From: Oxyruncus cristatus
Taxonomy: Eukaryota; Chordata; Aves; Passeriformes; Cotingidae
Direction: 5' to 3'
DNA: 64,000 nucleotides
Assembly (NCBI GenBank): GCA_013399855.1
Contig: VXAY01006167.1
Coordinates: 417,208-481,207, forward strand
The translations under genes were made by a program, and so were the position numbers. The notes under the pieces were generated by a model, which made no database searches, had not been told where the DNA came from, and was given only the letters and a program-made list of their open reading frames with translations. This document shows positions 51,056 to 62,920 of the stretch, piece by piece; the stretch's first letter is position 1; each line of letters opens with the position of its first letter.

Positions 51056-54000
51056 ATATAATTGTTTATTAGTACCAAATATTGAGACATATTCATCTCT
51101 AACAGTCAATACAAAGCTCAACTTTTTATTGCCCAGTGCTTTTCTATCATTCTACAGATAGTGACAAAACAGAACAAAATACAACAGTAATATAAAGCAG
51201 CACTATAAACAAGATCTATTTTCCACTACAAAACTCGCCTGCATTTTTAACACTACAAATACAGATCTACATTCAATTCTTTAGAACCCAGCCTGCATTT
51301 TGAACATAAATTTGCTTTGCCTTACTCGTGGGGAGAAGGAGAAATCTAATCAAATTCTACTGAGTGTTTTCTCTGCTATAATTTAGTGGTGAAACTGGCA
51401 GGCTGCCTAACCACGTCAAAAAGGGATACATTTGAAATGCTGTAACTATAAAATAACAAGGAAGCTTTTAGCCACATTCATGTAGTGGAGACTATGAAAA
51501 TGTTTACTTGTAATGTGGTTAGCATATGAAAAGATTAATCTAACAGGAAAATACATTTTAAAGTTGTGAAATTGTCTTGCTTGGTGTATAAATATTTTAT
51601 GTAAATAAAAAGCGGATTTGAGATTCATATAACATTTATATATTTTTAAAGCTAACGGCACAGAAACTGACTCTGCAAAGCATTTTTCAGTAATTCTCTC
51701 GCTCTGCTATCTACACTAACGCCTTTATTTGTTTATATTAGCTTTTACCCTGATGAAGATGGCGCCGGTGGTTCTGTCTGGCTAAGCTGCTGACAGGACA
51801 CCATCAACTTCCACGGAAGGCATCGCTGAGAGAGAGCAGGCGGGTTTTCAGCTCAGTGATTCTGATTGCAGGCTACGGTGAAAGAAAATTGATGGCAATG
51901 ACATGAATAAGGAAAGGTGACTTTTCCTCAAGATTGTGACAGGAGAATTTTGAGAAAATTGGGGTGACATATAGGGATGCTGTTCTAAGTACTTTGAACG
52001 TCTGAGCTCATTTCATCAGGTTGGTTTTCCTTTTTTTGCCACTTTTTTCATTAGGCATGTCACTGGAACATAAAAGTCATTTTAGATGGTTGAAGATTTG
52101 GAGACAGCTTCTCAATTGCATGCCAGAGAGGGGCAAAGGGGTCTAAATGTAAATGGAAAGTCAGACATTCTTTTTCTGTTCTGACTCAGAGCTTATTTTT
52201 ACTATTGCTTTGTTATTTGGGACAATTAAAAAATTGTCCCCCATTCAACCAACCAAACAGAATAGCCTGGCAGACTAATGGCCAACTAAGAATACCAAGT
52301 CATTTTCATAAGTTACTATCACAACTATCACTTTTGCAATCTAAGAGTAGGATTACTTTGTGGAAGAACCACCACTTTCTACCAAATTTCAAAGCTTTTT
52401 CAAAAGTTGTGGCAGACTATGAATGTCTGAGTCAAGACTCAAAGTGAAGACCAACCATTTTATAGCTTGGAACCTCAAATTCACAAATTATCAGAGAACA
52501 GAAATGTGTCCATTAGAGAATCTAAAAAATCACACATTTTCTTCATAAGCCAAATAGCATTAAAAACTAACTGAAGAACAAAATAGTCTATATCTGAGTA
52601 TTGGGGCATGTGTTGAGTTACTGCCTCTCAAATCATAATTATGGCATTAGAAATTTTTTTATTAACTGTTGTTAAAAAAAAGGAAAACTTCTGTGACCCA
52701 TATAGTTGTTTGATATACTTGCGGATTTAAAAAATACTCATTCTAATTTAGGATCACAGTATGAATTATTTCTCTGTTAAATCTAAATAAAACTGAAAGT
52801 GACAGGTACAGTGAAGTTTATACAGTGATAAATATGATGCAGTCTATGGATTTGTGTCACAAACTTAATCAAATCAAAGGCCTTAAATTCAAATCTAAAT
52901 ATAATTTCCGAGATGGAAGCATAGCCAAGTTTACATGGTGCAAACTTGTGGATCATTCTGACATTGTAAACGCTTGTGAAATTTTGGGGTGGAGGAGAGG
53001 CCTGTTGGACTCATGCTAATACACACAAAAAAATGGATGATTCAAGCACGTTGACGTACCTATTCTTGGACCATCAGCTTCACCTCTCTCCTAACACACA
53101 GTGATAAGCATTCTGCACCTGCTTCCCCTTTTTTTAAAAATGCATCTATGTGAGACAGTATTGAACTCCAAGGGGGTTCCTTCAGAACTGAAAATAATCC
53201 TAAGCAGTAAAAAAAAAAAAAGCATGGATTTCAACTGGGATGTGGAAACCGTACCTTGAGAAAGATCCAGCAAATAGCATCCAGCAGAAAACTTAAAAAT
53301 CTCTTAAGATTCCTTCAATAATTTTGCCAAAAGGCATATTGTACACAGAATAGATACTCATGGACTGGATCTTAACATTTGAAGCAGCAAGAGATGAACA
53401 GCAATGATTTCACCAATTAAACACAATCTGAAAGCAGGGAGAAAGACAACCACCTAAACAAATAACTCAATTCACAAGTATAGATCTGCATCAGTCAAAC
53501 CAAAGATTGTTTTGTTATTAATCAGAATAAGAGAATCAACAATTAAGTAATACCTTTCTTTTAAATATCGAACGCATTGAAGCAGCAGTAATTTATTTTT
53601 GTGTCATTATTTCTTTTGAAACTATGCAAAATACCATTTCTAAATGCTGGTTTTCTAAAAACATAACCATTAGGATAGTTGTTACATATTTAATTTCATG
53701 CTCCACTCAGCATAAAGCAGTTGAGAGACTGCCAGCCAGAGCAAATTAAGTAACCGGTTAGATAATTTCCTGCTTAATTGAAAGCAGGTAGTTTTTAAAA
53801 GTAATAATTGATTTTGTTTCTAATAAGTGTGTAGCTATTTCTTCCTTTTTCTATTCCTGTTATTAAACAAAATTGCACTAAACCTTTGCACACTGTTAAT
53901 GACAGGCATGGGAGGAAAAGAATTGGAAAATACTGTTTATTTAATACTTTAGATTCCAATTGCAACAAAAGTAACAGTGGAATGGCATCTCAATTTTGGT

Positions 54001-56582
54001 CCTGTACTTCAAGATCATTGCTTCAAAATCTAATCCAGGTCAAAAGTTCTTGTGTTCATGCTCTTCAAGGATAAGGAGCGAGCCAGCAACATCAGCGTAG
54101 TTCAAAGTGAAGAAGCATAAATTATTGTAGCAGACAATAAACTGACTTCAGCAAAAAAAAAAAAAAAGGGGGGGGGCTTTGGTATTACTATTCTTTACAT
54201 TTAGGAATGGTCACTCAAAAAGAAAGCTGCGATGCCTAAAGACAACAGATAAAGAAATCTTTGATTGACACTGTTATACGATTTAGTAAAAAAGGGCTTA
54301 ATTCTCTATGGCTGTTCAAAAGGCACCTGTCACAAGCAGCTAATTCACTTAAAAATTTTATGTAAAAACAAAAGAATAATTGTTCTATTAAAATGTATGA
54401 ACAAAATATTACATTTTCTGATCTAAAGAAAAAATTAACATGACTGTGTCCATATCTTTTTCTTCCACTTCTTTGAAAATTAACAAAAGGAAAAGCACAT
54501 TCTACGTGTGTAGAAAGTGTTCCTGCAAGCTTTGTATTACAATCCAATGTTTTGACAAGTTAATATAAGAAATAGTCAAATTCCAGTGTGACTCATTTTA
54601 GACTCTATCCTCATAACTGTTGAGCACCTGACTGCTTCTCTTCCACAGCTGCATATATGTAAGCAATAATTCTGTGAACCGAGAGACAGAAACCAACCTG
54701 GAGTCTAAAATCAGTAATACATCTGTATAAAAGCAGAAGCTATAGCATTATATACACATAGACACATAGTAGATTTATAACCGCCACAAAGTGCTGAGAT
54801 GATTCTCCCAGTGAAAAATCACTGCTGATTCCAGGCTGTCAAGCATTTCCCATATTGCTATTACTGATTAGCATGCTGAGACAATTAAGACCTGCACCAG
54901 GTAGAGCAAGCAAGAGTTCTGCCGCCTGTCAGTAGATTGATCCATGCATTACTGAAAGCATTACATGCAGCTTTAAGTATTTAAATCTGGTCTTTAGTAT
55001 ACAAATCCTTCTTCTGAATTTACAGTCTTACATGCAAAGATTTAAAGAAAAATGCTCTATCCTCACAGAACATAATGAAAAGGCATGCAAGGGTATCATA
55101 AGATTTGGGGTTGTCTTCTTTAGTTTGTGCTAAGAAAGTACACTCTCTGGCATTTGCTAGTATCCAAATGACATGAGGTTTTTTGGTTTATCCACAGTGA
55201 CAAATCTCTAAAGAAGTTAGTAATCTTAACGGCAACACTATGATGCTTTTTCTGAAAATCATGGTTGCTAAACCTAATAAATTCTCCTTTTATTTAGAGG
55301 TCATCCATACAGTACATAGAGTTTGCCTATTCACACACAATGATAGTAAATCATGCCTGTATTCCTAATAACATTCACCTCTTATTTACATGGGAGTACA
55401 TATGTACAAATATAACCTAAACTTACTTACATCTGTACTGTTGTGATCTAAAATAGTTGGGAAGGGAGTTTAATGAGTTCAAAATGGGGTTTTTTTTCAA
55501 AGAATTAAAAAGCACATGCCTGAAAAACATCATGTCACCATGCACTTCTGTTGTAATATAATCATTACAGTGGCAAAACAGTTCTAAAACCTGAAGAGTT
55601 TCCTTACTTCGGAGCAGGAGTGCTTCTCATATCTCACCACTTCTGAAGCTAAATGCTGTTGTTCCTACCTAGTTAAGTTTTCGGGGCTCACAATAAAAGA
55701 AATTAAACCCAAGACACACATAAATACTGCAAATCCTCCTGTTAAGTAGTATGTCTCATGCATCAAAGTCACGAATTTCATTTTTACTGTTACAGGGATT
55801 TTCATTTCAGCAACAGGACTGGGGCTGATTTACGATCTCCCCTTCCAATATTTATAGCTTTTCATAGTCCTCCTTTTGTCTCCTTAGAGGTGAAAGAAAA
55901 TGACTGCAAATTGTTAGGGTATCAAACTACTATAAACAGAAATGGTGGAAAAGGAATACAGAAAAAAAAGGAAGAAGTAGAAATATGCTGTGAATATGTG
56001 AAAACTGGAGGTAGGAGGGGGGAAATGTTTTACTTCATGATATCCAAATGAATACTTCATGAACGGTCACTCCAGTAAAAAGCTGTGATGTCTAAGGGCA
56101 GTGGAAAAACTGTGGGCAGAAGTTCCTCTCCACACACACACCACCTATCCACTATTTCCCCAACCTCCCCCCAGAAAAAGAAAATATTTAAAGACTTCAT
56201 TCTTTATATTTATTCAAATATCATGTGCTTAACAGACACCCAAATTCTGCTCAAAGTTATTAAGAATTTATATCAAGTGACTTGGTCTTGTTAAACCAGT
56301 GGACTAAAGGTAGCTGCTGCTAAAAAGGATCAAAGAGACATGATAAATACTTTCAGTATGTGACTGCCCATTTACTGTACAATATATGCCGATGTACAGT
56401 TGTAAGGACACCTATATGGAACTCACACGAGTACACTCCTCTTATGTTTGGATTCTGCCGTCTGAAAGAATGCAGAGTACTAAGTGCGTGTTTTGTTTCC
56501 AATACTTTCACGGGTCCTTCCGCTGTCAAAGACAACAAATGTTTTGCTATAAAGATAGATCTTTGAGCACTGCATTGAATAA
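51056..56582. other. Unassigned, possibly conserved non-coding DNA
   Basis: No gene or transposon is recognised. Three blocks (about 51590-51900, 53560-53830 and 54780-54990) are unique, TAAT-rich and look like vertebrate regulatory elements, but this is unproven. An A15-G9 run lies at 54153-54176. A 64-codon frame at 52825-53019 is noted in the findings. Confidence 0.45.
54153..54176 (+). repeat. Purine homopolymer junction (A then G)
   Basis: Fifteen A are followed by nine G. It is the mirror order of the tract at 15755-15777. Confidence 0.85.
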
Positions 56583-56587
56583 TGGCC

Positions 56588-57295
56588 TGTCCTAGTTAGA
56601 AGAGCTGAGACTAGTTCATCACTGCATGGGTGTAACCCAAACTGTGTATTCTACACCCTCTATGCCATTTCCCAGAAGCTTAACAATAGACCATCTGCAG
56701 CAGTTGCCCAGAGCACACCCCACCCCTCAGGCTCTGTGCTGGGTGTTAAGAGGCCTGTTGATAAGGAGATGTTGCAGTCCTCACACCGAGGACTCACAAT
56801 CACCCACTGTGAAACTCCCTGCCCTGGGAAAAGGGGCTGGACATTGCTGCTGGAATGGGAGGAGATATAATCTTGGGGTTTGGAGACTTCTGGGACCACG
56901 TGTGGGATCGAGAGGAGGACCAAAAACCTCATCCAGACTGGGACCACTGCTCTAATTTGGATTACAACCACTGCCTTCAATTGGATTACAGCCACTGCCT
57001 TCAATTGGACCGTGACTACCACTTCTAACCGGACTGCAGCCATCACTGGCCTCAACAGGTTTTTCTCCTCTCTCTTTTCTTTGGGACTCAGAGGGGCCCC
57101 ACGTGGGGCTCAGCAAGGGGGCCAACGAACACCATTCTGTTCGTGCCCCAGCGTGCCGGGTTTTTGGTGGATTGGAACCAATTGTTCATCTGTAAAATTG
57201 TATTTATTGCATCATTTTCATTAAATTGTCATTTTCACTTTTAATCTCTCGAGTTAGCTTTATTTCCCCTGCCGGTTTACCTTTAAACCAGCACA
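56588..57295 (+). mobile_element. 708-bp solo LTR with target duplication
   Basis: The element starts TGTCCTAGTT and ends AAACCAGCACA, with canonical TG...CA ends. A perfect 5-bp duplication, TGGCC, flanks it (56583-56587 and 57296-57300). A 6-bp reading, ATGGCC, is possible if the final A is counted as flank. A TATA-like TATAA (56866-56870) and a late ATTAAA (57220-57225) suit an LTR. The region 56954-57050 contains four tandem copies of a 24-bp unit. No internal retroviral sequence or second LTR is near, so it is a solo LTR. It is unrelated in sequence to the LTRs at 21.5 and 39.5 kb. A minus-strand frame of 131 codons here is a by-product of the tandem units. Confidence 0.85.
56954..57050 (+). 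repeat. 24-bp tandem repeat inside the LTR
   Basis: Four units (25, 24, 24 and 24 bases) each start with AATTGGA or AACCGGA and carry a CACTG/CATCACTG-like middle. Units 1 and 2 are nearly identical; units 3 and 4 are more diverged. They lie between the TATA-like box and the poly-A signal. Confidence 0.85.
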
Positions 57296-57300
57296 TGGCC

Positions 57301-59241
57301 ACAGGACACAACTACATGAGCTGTAGTTGGCTACAGTGTTTTCAAAATCACCCCTAATAGACCACAACTTACAGGTTCTCAGTTTTCCATTAAATTTATG
57401 CCAAGAGCTCATACACAATTCATCCGTAAATATCATCTTATAAGTAAATCTAATTTCTGAATTACTTTCTCTAAGTGCTTAAGTGCAGCTATTTTCCTTC
57501 ACAAGCTTTAGAAGGAAAAGGTGTCATTAAAGATTGCAAATGTGTAACTATATATTAAGATCTAAGAAGTCATAATGATATCAAGTAGGAACGCATTCAA
57601 AACATTCATAAGAACAAGTTTACTGGTCTAAAATACATGGATGAGCACTGTATAACACTGCATAACCAAACAGATAAAAAGTTTTGGGGGGAATCAGAGA
57701 CAAATAGCATAAAATGGTGTCTTCAGAAGTATATTTATGTATGTGCAGACAAACATAAATTCCAATTTCTATTTCTTTGCAGTTTCAGACTGCAATTAAT
57801 TGGCTCCTAAGAAGGCTAGACTGTAAGAGCAAGAGTTTCTAGACAAAAGCATATTTCTAAGCTTGTCTTAATGACCTCAACCAGAATTCTGCCATCAACT
57901 GAAATAAGAATTTTGTTAAGTTCTTAGAAATTACAAAGTCATAGCAAGAAAGAAGGATCTTTCCTTTATTGAAAAAGGTATTTGAAGAGGGCAGCCTGGC
58001 CAACAGAAAGCCTTTAACAGATCAAGATTAACTACAACTCCTAGGAAAAAGAATAATTTTTTATTCTTGCTCCAGTCTTAAGAACAAAACACCTTGGGGA
58101 AGACTGTACAAAAGCTAAAGTAAAGGTTGAGATGCCTCTTTTAACAAACTATGCTTAGTCTTGTCTTTCTGAGAGTTTATAGTTCTGATCAGGTGACCCC
58201 CTGTACCATCGGTACTTATCTGTCACTCAACCTGAAATCGCAGCTGCCACATCTGAAAGGAAGATAACAAACTTTAGAATGTTAAAAACCAGCTTTTATT
58301 TTAATTGCTAGAAAAATAAAACTTCAAACAGCTACAAACTTCTTGCAAATTCAGAGCAAGTTCCACATGAAGACTCTGATGTTACGAGCTGATCTGCAAG
58401 GTCATATTTAAGAATAAATCAATTTAAAATTAAGCACTATGGGTAGACCTACTTTTTCAACTGTTATTAACCTCAAACCATCTGCCCTAACCACCCTTCT
58501 GAAGTGTCCTCCGGAGGAAAAGAGAAATATGGCAGGGGGAGGAGAAGCGTCCACTAGAGAAAACATGCACAACATTTATCAAACATTCAGGTAAACAGCT
58601 ACACAGTTTTCACTTCAGTATTTTAAATCTGCATTAGAAATGGTGGTTCGTGAGAAAAAGTAGTGCAGCATGTGCTGGCCAAACAAAAACAAAGTCTTTA
58701 TATATGCTATTAGATCCCCGAGGGCTGAAAGAAAAGTATCTTCTATCCCCTGAAGGGAGAACAGAAAACAAACAAAACCCCTACTGAATAAAACATAACT
58801 GTATTGTGAAAAAAATATCTATTCTCCCTCCTCTCTCAAACGGGAACACTGCTAAGGGTCTCAGCATTTCAGTGAGGAGCCAATTACCTTGGCCCATAGG
58901 AGTACATATGGATCTCTTAAGACAGGACCCTAGTTACTAGCTGGGCTCTGCTGCTGAGGCTGCACTTCCTCGTGGTCCCACAGGATGCTTTTAGGGATAG
59001 CCAAGTTAGCCTCTGCCCTGGTGTTATACAGAGTTCCTCCCTATTTGCTGGCTTCACCAACCACTCAAATAGTTCCTTCTCTTAGATGAAATGGAATTTT
59101 GGAATCTATCATATGGATCAGTGTCCAGAGTCTGTGTCCATGGATACTGCTGGGAAATCCAGCAGGTGTCGGGGGGGAGCAGCTTGCCTGGCTTTTGTCT
59201 GCCCCTGCTTTCTGTACAGCACTTACGGGATTTATTGACTT
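57301..59241. other. Unassigned non-coding DNA
   Basis: No gene or transposon is recognised. The last 350 bases before the CR1 are somewhat richer in GC but do not match a repeat I know. Confidence 0.5.
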
Positions 59242-60015
59242 AGAATCATAGAATCATTTAGGTTGGAAAAGACCTATAAGATGATAGAGTTCAACCATTA
59301 CCCCAGCACTGCTTTGTTCACCACTAAACCATGTCCCCAGGTGCCAAATCCACATGTTTTTTGAACACTTCTAGGGATGGTGATTCCACCACTTGCACAG
59401 ACAGCTTGTTCCAATGCCTGATTTCCCTTTCTGTGAAGCAATTTTTTCTAATATTCAATCTAAACCTCTCCTGATGCCACTTGAGGCCATTTCTTCTCAT
59501 CCTGTTACTTGCTACTTGGGAGAATAGATTGACCCCCACCTCATTACAACCTCCTTTCAGGTAGTTGTAGAGAGCAACATGGTCTCCCTTGAGCCTCCTT
59601 TTCTCCAGGCTAAACAACCCCAGCTTCCTCAGCTGCTCCTCAGCAAACTTGTGCTCACCAGCTCCATTGCCCTTCTCTGGACACACTCCAGCACCTCAAT
59701 GTCCTTCTTGTAATGAGGGGCCCAAAACTGAACACAGGATTCAAGGTGTGGCCTCACAAGTGCTTAGTACAGGGAGATGGTCAATGCCCTGGTCCTGCTG
59801 GCCACATTATTTCTGCCACAGGCCAGGATGCCATTGTCCTTCTTGGCCACCTGGGCACACTGCTGGCTCATGTTCAGACGGCTGTCAACCAGCACCCCCC
59901 AGTCTTTTCTGCCAGGCAGTTTTCCAGCTGCTCTTCCTTTAGTTTGTAGCATTGGATGGGGTTGCTGGACTTGGCCCTAAGCGTTATTGAACCTCACACA
60001 ACTGTGCTGCAACAC
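59242..60015 (-). mobile_element. CR1 LINE, best preserved copy, 5'-truncated
   Basis: On the minus strand this covers the last quarter of ORF2 and the 3' end. A 120-codon uninterrupted frame (59324-59686) includes [39 protein letters not shown] and [12 protein letters not shown], typical of the CR1 ORF2 C-terminus. An upstream frame carries [20 protein letters not shown]. The two are separated by a frameshift. The 3' UTR ends with the classic ATGATTCTATGATTC tail. Truncation at about 60015 removes the endonuclease and the reverse-transcriptase catalytic core, so it cannot mobilise. It has the fewest disruptions of all CR1 copies here and is probably the youngest. Confidence 0.95.
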
Positions 60016-62594
60016 GGTGTTTGAAGGTATCCTATGATGTGACAGACCAGAGGAAGAGGAAACAGATCTTGCAGGGCTCAGTTTCTAACTCAGAATGTAT
60101 TTAACTGAATGGTGTCATCCTTCCTCTGACTGACTGTTTGGCCAGAGGGGTCGATCTCCTCTCTCCTCAGCCTTGGCCAGTACTTTCATACTGCCATCAA
60201 CCCCATCTTGGCCACCAAGGTGGGAACTTCCAGACAATAGAGTTCCAGTTGTTGACAGACCTGGACAGAAATTCATCGGCAGACCTCTGTGTGCTACTGC
60301 TCCCATTGTGAACATCCTGGATGGAATTCTGTTGCTGAGGGAACTTCCAGTTCGTTGTGCTCCACAGATGAAGGGCGTAGACAGATATCCAACACATCCA
60401 TAGTGCGCCAGCTGGATAAGAGTAATGTCAGAGTGGTCCAATATACAAAGACACAGCAGAAGAAAGTGGCTTGGCTCTTCCTCTGCTGAGCCTTATTAAA
60501 ATCAGTAGCTATTTTCCATGATTTGCAACCCATACGGACTATTACTGGCTTTGACTATATATAAACTGCATTTGCAGGGTTGTTCGTGAAGTGAGGAAAA
60601 GGATGCCTGTGTGAACCCCACAGGAAGGACAGTAGGAAGAAAATGAAAAGGGAACTCTATAGGCATGACATATCATCTCAACCTGCTGAAATTAACATAC
60701 GATTAAATTAGTTTGGTGGACAGGCCACCTTATCGAAAAGGAACATGAAAATTTTGTTCAGTAAATAGACTTGAATTTCAGGGTTAGAATTGAAATCTTA
60801 GTTTTCTGTAGCTATTCATTCCAGGGACATGTACTTTATTTAGTAATTGGATTTTTTCCCCACAAATTAATTCATCTTAATAACCTTATAATTAATAATA
60901 GTAAAAATTAAGTAAGTAATTATAGTAATCAAATGTGAGGGGGCTGGATACTTTAGGTATCCATACATGTGCACACCACAGAAAAACCATTTTTTAACTC
61001 AGTTAACACAGTTCATAAACTTAATATGAGCCCTCTCATGACCAATCCCACTCATTGGGCAATTCTAGGGATGTAATGACATGCAATCAAAACATGCTAT
61101 TTTTCATTTCTTATCCCAGTTTAAAGCCTGGAATATAACTCTCAGCTCTGGGCCTCCTTTCATCTTCTTACTCTCAATCAACAATAAAGAGAAATCTAAA
61201 ATTCTGCCCATTTCGTAGATTCTCTCCAGCACGACTTTCGCTCTAAAGCCACCTCACAGACCAGGGTTTTTCACATGTGGAGCCAAAACTGAGAGTTCTT
61301 TGCATGTACAACTGTCCCAAATCGCTAACAGCACATCTGAGAAGCTTTTGGATACTGAAAAATCTGGAGCAAACATATTTTTAGTAAACCACGGTAAGAG
61401 ACTCTGAACTGACACTATTGTGTCTTCCATGAAAAAGACAGATCCCATGCTACTCGGTCGGTGACATGGGTCTCAGAGACTGAAACAGGCACCAGGATAC
61501 ACCAGGCTAGAGGCTTGTATGGGTTTCTTGGTTTGTCAGTGGGCCTGTCACTGGGAAGCACAGCCCAGTACTCAACTCATGCACCCTATGGAGTTATGTT
61601 TTCTCTGTGAACACTCCACTGAAGGGTCTTCCTCCACACTATAGCTCGTAGCATAGGCTGCCTGAAAATATATCCTTTAGCCCTCTACATTCTTGAATGG
61701 GCAGAGAGGGTTCATGATAACCTAACCCCACAAAAACCAAGAAAAACTTTTGATTTACTGGCACCCAGGACCCTTTGGCTTCTAAGCAAAAATGACAAAA
61801 AAACCCTGGTTCAGTATAAGACAGTATGTTTGACTACATTCCAGTTATCAGAAGCAAGAGCCATGAAGCCCCAGTAATGCAAACAAACTACAAAGACGAA
61901 GAGAAATTTCTGAGTCTAATTTAGACAGCTGTCACTGATCTACCAAGGTAAGCATTTCGCAGTACTGACAAAGAAAGTGTGTCAAAGACTGTTTACAAAT
62001 CAATAAAGAGTTGCTAATACATGAAAAACTTTCATTATAATGATCTCTTTTATTTTTACAATGTGAGATTCTTTCCTTCTTGAATAAAGCACATTATATA
62101 CAGAGAGCTGAAGACTGTGCTTCCCATATCTCCTTATCAAGTCATTGCAACCATCACAATATATGTCTAGCCCTGTTTTGGAAAATGGGAATCGTCTGTT
62201 TGTATTTCAAATGGACGAGGAAGGATAAAAAACTTTGAACATGTCTCATAGGCGTGTTGGCCCACACTACTTCACCAAAAGAAGTCCTCCAAGTTCAAAA
62301 CTGTCTGCCAAGGCTGCATACATGACATTTGCTATTTCAGTTCCTATGGGAGAGTCCAGATAAGATCCTTATGGGTAAGGAATAATGTTAGACAATCTCT
62401 AGCCAAAGGTTTCAGAGAATGTTTTAGGCTTTACTTTTTGGAAGTACTGAAAATGGCCCTGATCCAGTAAAGCTCCAAAGAACATAATTTAAGTGCTTTG
62501 CTAGATTAGAACTGTAGCATGCAATAGAAGAGAACACAAATATCTGACTATTACAAACACTGAAAAAGGGAACACACAAGAACACTTGCATTTT

Positions 62595-62639
62595 AGTACT
62601 TACTTTAGTAAGTACTTTACTTTACTTACTTTAGTAAGT
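62595..62639. repeat. Tandemly duplicated palindrome
   Basis: The arm AGTACTTACT (62595-62604) pairs perfectly with AGTAAGTACT (62607-62616) around TT. The core ACTTACTTTAGTAAGT occurs again 26 bases later (62624-62639). The result is two adjacent hairpins made of one repeated unit. Confidence 0.85.
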
Positions 62640-62874
62640 CAGTTTTTCCTATAGTAAGTCCCATATTCCCATGGATCTGCTCCCTTTTACTTAAGAAAAA
62701 TTAATGGTAAAGTGTCAGGAACCCAGTCTTAAACACAATCCCCTTGTGGTAGAGTCTTTCTCTACAAACTTTCCTCTTCATGCTTTTGGTGATATTTTCT
62801 GCCCAATCACATTTTACCTTATGCATCTACACATACACCACCAGATAAAGTCAATCTGCAGATATGCCACAGGT

Positions 62875-62920
62875 GTAGATCAGGTGATGGTTGTAGATCA
62901 GGTGATGGTTGTAGATCAGG
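62875..62920 (+). repeat. 18-bp tandem repeat
   Basis: The unit GTAGATCAGGTGATGGTT occurs twice without mismatch (62875-62892, 62893-62910), followed by a partial third copy (62911-62920). Eighteen bases is six codons, so frames through it stay open, but there is no other coding evidence. Confidence 0.9.

Noticed and set aside
56660..57055. 131-codon minus-strand frame with repeated Val/Ala pattern
   Set aside because: The pattern comes from the 24-bp tandem units of the LTR, read in antisense.
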